Positions 60,275 through 64,000 of a stretch of 64,000 bases of DNA are shown piece by piece. Made by a program: the position numbers and the translations under genes. This DNA is from Acidicapsa dinghuensis (GTDB lineage: Bacteria > Acidobacteriota > Terriglobia > Terriglobales > Acidobacteriaceae). The notes beneath the pieces are model-generated. The model ran no database searches, had not been told where the DNA came from, and saw only the letters and a program-made list of their open reading frames with translations. The stretch spans positions 124,001-188,000 of the forward strand of contig NZ_JAGSYH010000009.1 of the NCBI RefSeq assembly GCF_025685685.1, read 5' to 3'. Position 1 is the stretch's first letter; each line of letters begins with the position of its first letter.

Positions 60275-62917
60275 ATGCCCATCCTTCGCCGACTCGCCAA
60301 CCTCTTCCGCCGAGACAAGCTGCAGCGCGAAATCGAAGCGGAGCTTGCAGCTCATCTCGCCATGCGCAGCGAGGACAATCGCGCCGCCGGCATGAGTCCA
60401 CGCGAAGCGCGGCGCAATGCCCAATTGCGTTTCGGAAATTCCGCATCTTTGACGGAGAAAACCATGCAGGCTGACACTGCTCTATTCCTGGAGAGCCTAT
60501 GGCTCGATACACGTTTTGCCATGCGCCAACTACGCAAGAGCCCCGGCTTCGCAGTCATTGCCGTTCTCATGATTGCGATCGGGCTGGGCGCGGCGACAGC
60601 GATCTTCGCCTTTGTCGATGCGGCGTTGATTCAGCCCATGCCTTACAAAGATCCGGCGCGTCTGGCTGCTGTATATGAAGTTGCCGAAGGATGCCCGTTA
60701 TGCAACCTTTCCCGGCAGAACTGGCAGGATTGGCGTCAGACCAATACCGTCTTCGAGTCCTTTCAGGCCTGGGGATGGGCCAGTTATCTTTTACGAAATT
60801 CTGAAGGCACGACGGAAGCGAGAGGCGCAAGAGTCAGTGATGGCTTCTTCCACACGCTTGGCGTCATCCCCGTTCTAGGCCGCGACTTCTATGCTGGCGA
60901 AGAGAAGCCCGGAGCGACGCGCACTGTGCTGCTGAGTTACTCCGCGTGGCAGAAGCGTTTCGGCTCCAATCCTGGTGTCGTCGGACAAAGTGTTCGGCTG
61001 AGCGACAACGACTACACCATCATCGGTGTGCTGCCGCGCGAGTTCCACTTCGCCCCGCTCGGTGAGGCTGACTTCTGGACCGCGCTCAACGATCTCGACT
61101 CCTGTGAGCAGCGGCGCGGATGCCACAATCTCTTTGGTGTCGCGCGCCTCAAGCCCGGTGTCACGGTAGCCGCGGCAGCGGATGCCATGCGCACCATGGC
61201 TGCGCAGCTTGTGGTGCAGTATCCAGATTCGAACAAAGGGCTTAGCGCCACGGCTATCTCGCTGAACGACGCTATCGTCGGAAATATGCGGCCTTTGCTG
61301 ATCGCATTGCTCTGTGGCTCGGCGCTGCTCTGGATCATTGCTTCCGTCAATGTCATCAGCCTGCTGCTTATCCGCTCGGAAGGACGCCGTCAGGAGATTG
61401 CCGTGCGCGGCGCTCTTGGCGCCTCCAGCGGCCGCCTTGCCTGGCAGTTTCTTCTCGAAAGCTTCGTGCTGGTCACATGCGGCGCGGCGTGTGGCATTGC
61501 CTTGGCGGAGATCACTATCCGCAGCATGCTTCATCTGATTCCAACTGGTCGCATGGACGCGATGCCTTATCTGCTCGGGCTCGGCCTGCATAGTCACGCG
61601 ATCCTCTTTGCTGCAAGCCTCGCCTGTGTCTCCATCATCGTTTGTTCGCTTGCACCCGCAACCAGACTCGCATCGACGTTTGGTGGAGGCAGTCTGCACA
61701 GCGGCCTTGCAGCAGGCGCACGCGGCGCTTCGGGCAACACGTGGCGCAAGCTGGGCGCGCGGCTCGTGGTTGTCGAGGTTGCAACCGCTGTCATTCTGCT
61801 CGCAGCGGCGGGCTTGCTCGGCAAGAGCCTTTTTAATCTCCTTCATGTCGATCTCGGAATGCAGCCCGATCATCTTGCGACACTCGTTGTTTCCGCACCA
61901 AAACAAGTGGAAACCGATGCGCAGATGATGGGCCTGCTGCGTTCCCTGGTTGATCGCGTGCAAAGTCTGCCCGGCGTTACGAGAGCAAGCGTGTCGAGCC
62001 ATCTGCCCGATCATGATTGGGATGGTGGCGTGATGCTGGTGAAGCCGGATGATCCACCCGACAAGGTACCTGCTCCTCTTCCAGAACGTGACGTCAGTTC
62101 CAGCTATCTGCATACCATCGGTGCGCAGTTGCTGCGTGGCCGCTATTTCACGCAGGAAGAAGACGATGCCTCAAAGCCTGCGATCGCCATCGTCAATGAG
62201 TCACTGGCGAAGTTGTACTTCCCAGGGCAAGACCCTATCGGCAAACGTCTGGCGTATATGCACTCGAAAAATTTCATGCAGATCGTCGGCGTGGTCAAAG
62301 ACGTAAAAGAAGGCCAGATGGACACCGCCACGCGGCCTGTTGTCTATGTCCCGTACATGCAGGGATGGTCGCACTCCTTCTATCTGGTTGTACGCACCGC
62401 AACCGATGCAGGAGCTCAGTTGCCCACGATCACCGCTGCAGTGCATGGGTTGAATCCTTTACTCGCGACTTCCGATCCGGTCACCATGATGACCCTCATC
62501 AATGACTCTCCATCGGCTTATCTGCATCGTTCGTCGGCATGGGTAGTCGGGGGCTTTGCAACGCTGGCGCTGCTGCTCTCTGCTGTGGGACTGTATGGCG
62601 TTATCGCTTACTCCGTCAGCCAGCGCCGGCGCGAGATCGGTGTTCGCATGGCTCTCGGAGCAAGGCGGGAGTCGGTATGCTACCTCGTCTTGCGTGAAGC
62701 CGGCATGCTCGCAGCAGTGGGCATCGCATTCGGCGTGATTGGCTCGCTCTGCTCGGCGACGCTCATCCGATCTCTGCTCTTTGGCACGCAGCCATGGGAT
62801 GTCACCACGCTGCTCGCTGTGGCCCTGCTGCTTGCTGTTTGTGCATTCGTCGCGAGCTACATTCCTGCTCGCCGCGCCGCATCTCTCAACCCTATTGAGG
62901 CGTTGCGCACGGAGTAA
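60275..62917 (+). CDS. ADOP-type duplicated permease (array 2, gene 2)
   Basis: 880 residues. Prefix RRDKLQREIEAELAAHLAMRSEDNRAAGMSPREAR, helix 1 SPGFAVIAVLMIAIGLGAATAIFA, first FtsX loop RSEGRRQEIAVRGALGASSGR, second FtsX loop QRRREIGVRMALGARRE, end LNPIEALRTE. The first periplasmic domain holds several Cys (EVAEGCPLCNLS, DSCEQRRGCHN), which is unusual in this set and could form disulphides outside the membrane. GGAG lies 8 bases before the ATG. It sits 18 bases after gene 1. Confidence 0.93.
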   Translation: MPILRRLANLFRRDKLQREIEAELAAHLAMRSEDNRAAGMSPREARRNAQLRFGNSASLTEKTMQADTALFLESLWLDTRFAMRQLRKSPGFAVIAVLMIAIGLGAATAIFAFVDAALIQPMPYKDPARLAAVYEVAEGCPLCNLSRQNWQDWRQTNTVFESFQAWGWASYLLRNSEGTTEARGARVSDGFFHTLGVIPVLGRDFYAGEEKPGATRTVLLSYSAWQKRFGSNPGVVGQSVRLSDNDYTIIGVLPREFHFAPLGEADFWTALNDLDSCEQRRGCHNLFGVARLKPGVTVAAAADAMRTMAAQLVVQYPDSNKGLSATAISLNDAIVGNMRPLLIALLCGSALLWIIASVNVISLLLIRSEGRRQEIAVRGALGASSGRLAWQFLLESFVLVTCGAACGIALAEITIRSMLHLIPTGRMDAMPYLLGLGLHSHAILFAASLACVSIIVCSLAPATRLASTFGGGSLHSGLAAGARGASGNTWRKLGARLVVVEVATAVILLAAAGLLGKSLFNLLHVDLGMQPDHLATLVVSAPKQVETDAQMMGLLRSLVDRVQSLPGVTRASVSSHLPDHDWDGGVMLVKPDDPPDKVPAPLPERDVSSSYLHTIGAQLLRGRYFTQEEDDASKPAIAIVNESLAKLYFPGQDPIGKRLAYMHSKNFMQIVGVVKDVKEGQMDTATRPVVYVPYMQGWSHSFYLVVRTATDAGAQLPTITAAVHGLNPLLATSDPVTMMTLINDSPSAYLHRSSAWVVGGFATLALLLSAVGLYGVIAYSVSQRRREIGVRMALGARRESVCYLVLREAGMLAAVGIAFGVIGSLCSATLIRSLLFGTQPWDVTTLLAVALLLAVCAFVASYIPARRAASLNPIEALRTE

Positions 62918-62935
62918 CAGGTCAAAGGAGTTCCT

Positions 62936-64000
62936 GTGGCCATCTTTCGCCGTATCGCGAACCTTATCCGCCGCGACAAGTTGCAGCGCGAAATTGACGC
63001 GGAACTAGCATCTCATCTTGCCATGCGCGGCGACGATAACCGCGCCGTAGGCATGTCTTCGCGTGAGGCACAACGCGATGCACGCATTCGCTTCGGAAAC
63101 GTGTCATCGATGCGCGAAAAAACCGCCGAAGCCGACATGTCTCTCTGGATTGAAGACGTGGCGCATGATCTTCGTTATGCATTTCGCCAACTGCGCAGAG
63201 CGCCAGGCTTTGCCATCACATCCATCCTTGTTCTCTCACTCGGCATCGGCGCATGCACGGCAATCTTCAGCGCGATCAAGCCGATCCTCATCGACCCGTT
63301 ACCGTTGCCTCACGCTGATCGTCTTGTTATGGTGTGGGAACGCTCAAACGACGGCAGACCCGTCCACGTTACATTCGGTAGCTTCACCGGGCTCGCGGAA
63401 CGCAGTCCTGCCTTCACATCGATTGCAGTGATGAAGCCGTGGCAGCCGGCTATCGCCGCTGGTGCACAGCAAAGCGACAAACCGGAGCGGCTCGAAGGCC
63501 AGCGCGTCAGTGCAGACTTCTTTCGCACGCTCAGCATAACGCCTGTTCAAGGACGTGATTTCCAGTCCTCCGATGACCGATGGCGCGGGCCCAATGTTGT
63601 GATTATCAGCGATCGCCTGTGGCATCGCCGCTTCGCCGCGGATCCAAACATTGTCGGCAGCCAGATCCGTCTTGATGACCAGCCCTTTACCGTTATCGGC
63701 ATCCTGCCTGCGAGCTTTGAAGATGTGCTTGCTCCGCAGGCCGAGCTATGGGCTCCTCTTCAATACAACCAAGCGTTGCCCCCCAATGGACGCGAATGGG
63801 GCCATCATCTGCGCATGGTGGCGCGGCTGCGTGATGGCGTCGCTCCCGCGCAGGCGCAGAGCGCATCCGATGCGATCCTGCATCTGTTTGCGCAGAGCCA
63901 TGCCAACGGCTATGACAGCACCGGCGGCGCGCCTGCCGGTATCATCGCAACGCCTCTGCAACACGATCTGACCCAGGGCATACGCCCCGCGCTCTTCGCG
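62936..64000 (+). CDS. ADOP-type duplicated permease (array 2, gene 3), cut by window end
   Basis: The gene starts at GTG 62936, 18 bases after the previous stop, with AAAGGAG 5 bases upstream; no in-frame ATG lies nearby, so the GTG is decided by the ribosome-binding site. The open frame runs 355 codons to the window edge. Prefix RRDKLQREIDAELASHLAMRGDDNRAVGMSSREAQ, helix 1 APGFAITSILVLSLGIGACTAIFS, and the first MacB_PCD domain (WERSNDGRPVHVTFGSFTGL, IIGSQIRLDDQPFTVIG-like VGSQIRLDDQPFTVIGIL). The first FtsX domain and second half lie beyond the window. Confidence 0.9.
   Translation, partial: MAIFRRIANLIRRDKLQREIDAELASHLAMRGDDNRAVGMSSREAQRDARIRFGNVSSMREKTAEADMSLWIEDVAHDLRYAFRQLRRAPGFAITSILVLSLGIGACTAIFSAIKPILIDPLPLPHADRLVMVWERSNDGRPVHVTFGSFTGLAERSPAFTSIAVMKPWQPAIAAGAQQSDKPERLEGQRVSADFFRTLSITPVQGRDFQSSDDRWRGPNVVIISDRLWHRRFAADPNIVGSQIRLDDQPFTVIGILPASFEDVLAPQAELWAPLQYNQALPPNGREWGHHLRMVARLRDGVAPAQAQSASDAILHLFAQSHANGYDSTGGAPAGIIATPLQHDLTQGIRPALFA

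Noticed and set aside
60875..62113. A 412-codon open reading on the minus strand
   Set aside because: It is antisense to an ADOP with clear permease motifs; the translated sequence has no recognisable domain and a biased composition.
1..64000. Prophage, transposon, integron or CRISPR content
   Set aside because: No transposase, integrase, terminase, Cas gene or regularly spaced repeat series was found; repeats seen are short and local.

Overview
The window reads as a chromosomal segment of an Acidobacteriota genome, most likely class Terriglobia. The case rests on gene content and was not tested by a search. It holds eight ADOP-type proteins (acidobacterial duplicated orphan permeases), PadR genes heading ADOP runs, a very large Oar-like TonB-dependent receptor with an N-terminal carboxypeptidase-regulatory domain, a tricorn-like protease and a hopanoid-type (HpnI-like) glycosyltransferase. 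I see no transposase, integrase, CRISPR array, tRNA or rRNA. The strand switches often, as in an ordinary chromosomal region with short operons.

Layout. 1-5.2 kb (minus): the start of an APC amino-acid permease, a Rieske oxygenase, an HpnI-like glycosyltransferase, and two MacB/FtsX-type permeases with no ATPase. 5.5-9.0 kb (plus): a secreted tricorn-like protease. 9.1-11.6 kb: dut, an RHH/PIN toxin-antitoxin pair, the RNase P RNA gene (minus strand), and a second PIN toxin-antitoxin pair (VapBC), so rnpB lies between two PIN toxins. 11.6-16.3 kb: a secreted GH2 glycosidase, a His-rich secreted protein, glyA and a small basic secreted protein.

16.4-27.7 kb (plus): PadR regulator plus four ADOPs in tandem. 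27.7-35.1 kb: a DUF1223 protein, an M23 peptidase, a three-gene unit (two paralogous cytosolic proteins of unknown function and a DyP-type peroxidase), an alpha/beta hydrolase and alr. 35.2-39.2 kb (minus): the TonB-dependent receptor, followed by about 870 bases without a gene. 40-46 kb: a GlcD-type FAD oxidase, a YtrA-type GntR regulator with a stomatin-like SPFH protein, a PAF-acetylhydrolase-like hydrolase, a secreted unknown, and a TonB-C/TPR gene broken by one in-frame TGA.

46.3-49.7 kb (minus): a thioesterase, then lipB and a two-lipoyl-domain E2 acyltransferase that LipB would help to lipoylate. 49.7-54.7 kb: a fifth ADOP without the usual N-terminal prefix, divergent from a serine beta-lactamase-like hydrolase fused to four C-terminal membrane segments. 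54.7-57.0 kb (minus): membrane protein, ECF sigma factor and zinc-binding anti-sigma factor, tightly packed. 57.1-64.0 kb (plus): a second PadR regulator (TTG start) and three further ADOPs, the last running off the window.

The most distinctive content is the two PadR-ADOP arrays. They carry MacB/FtsX-type permease domains but have no ABC ATPase anywhere in 64 kb, and their N-terminal prefix segments look recently homogenised. The least explained unit is the pair of paralogous proteins coupled to the DyP peroxidase at 29.7-32.4 kb. Several perfect or near-perfect inverted repeats (vapB leader, RHH leader, GntR leader, 39.5 kb, 52.4 kb) look like operators.
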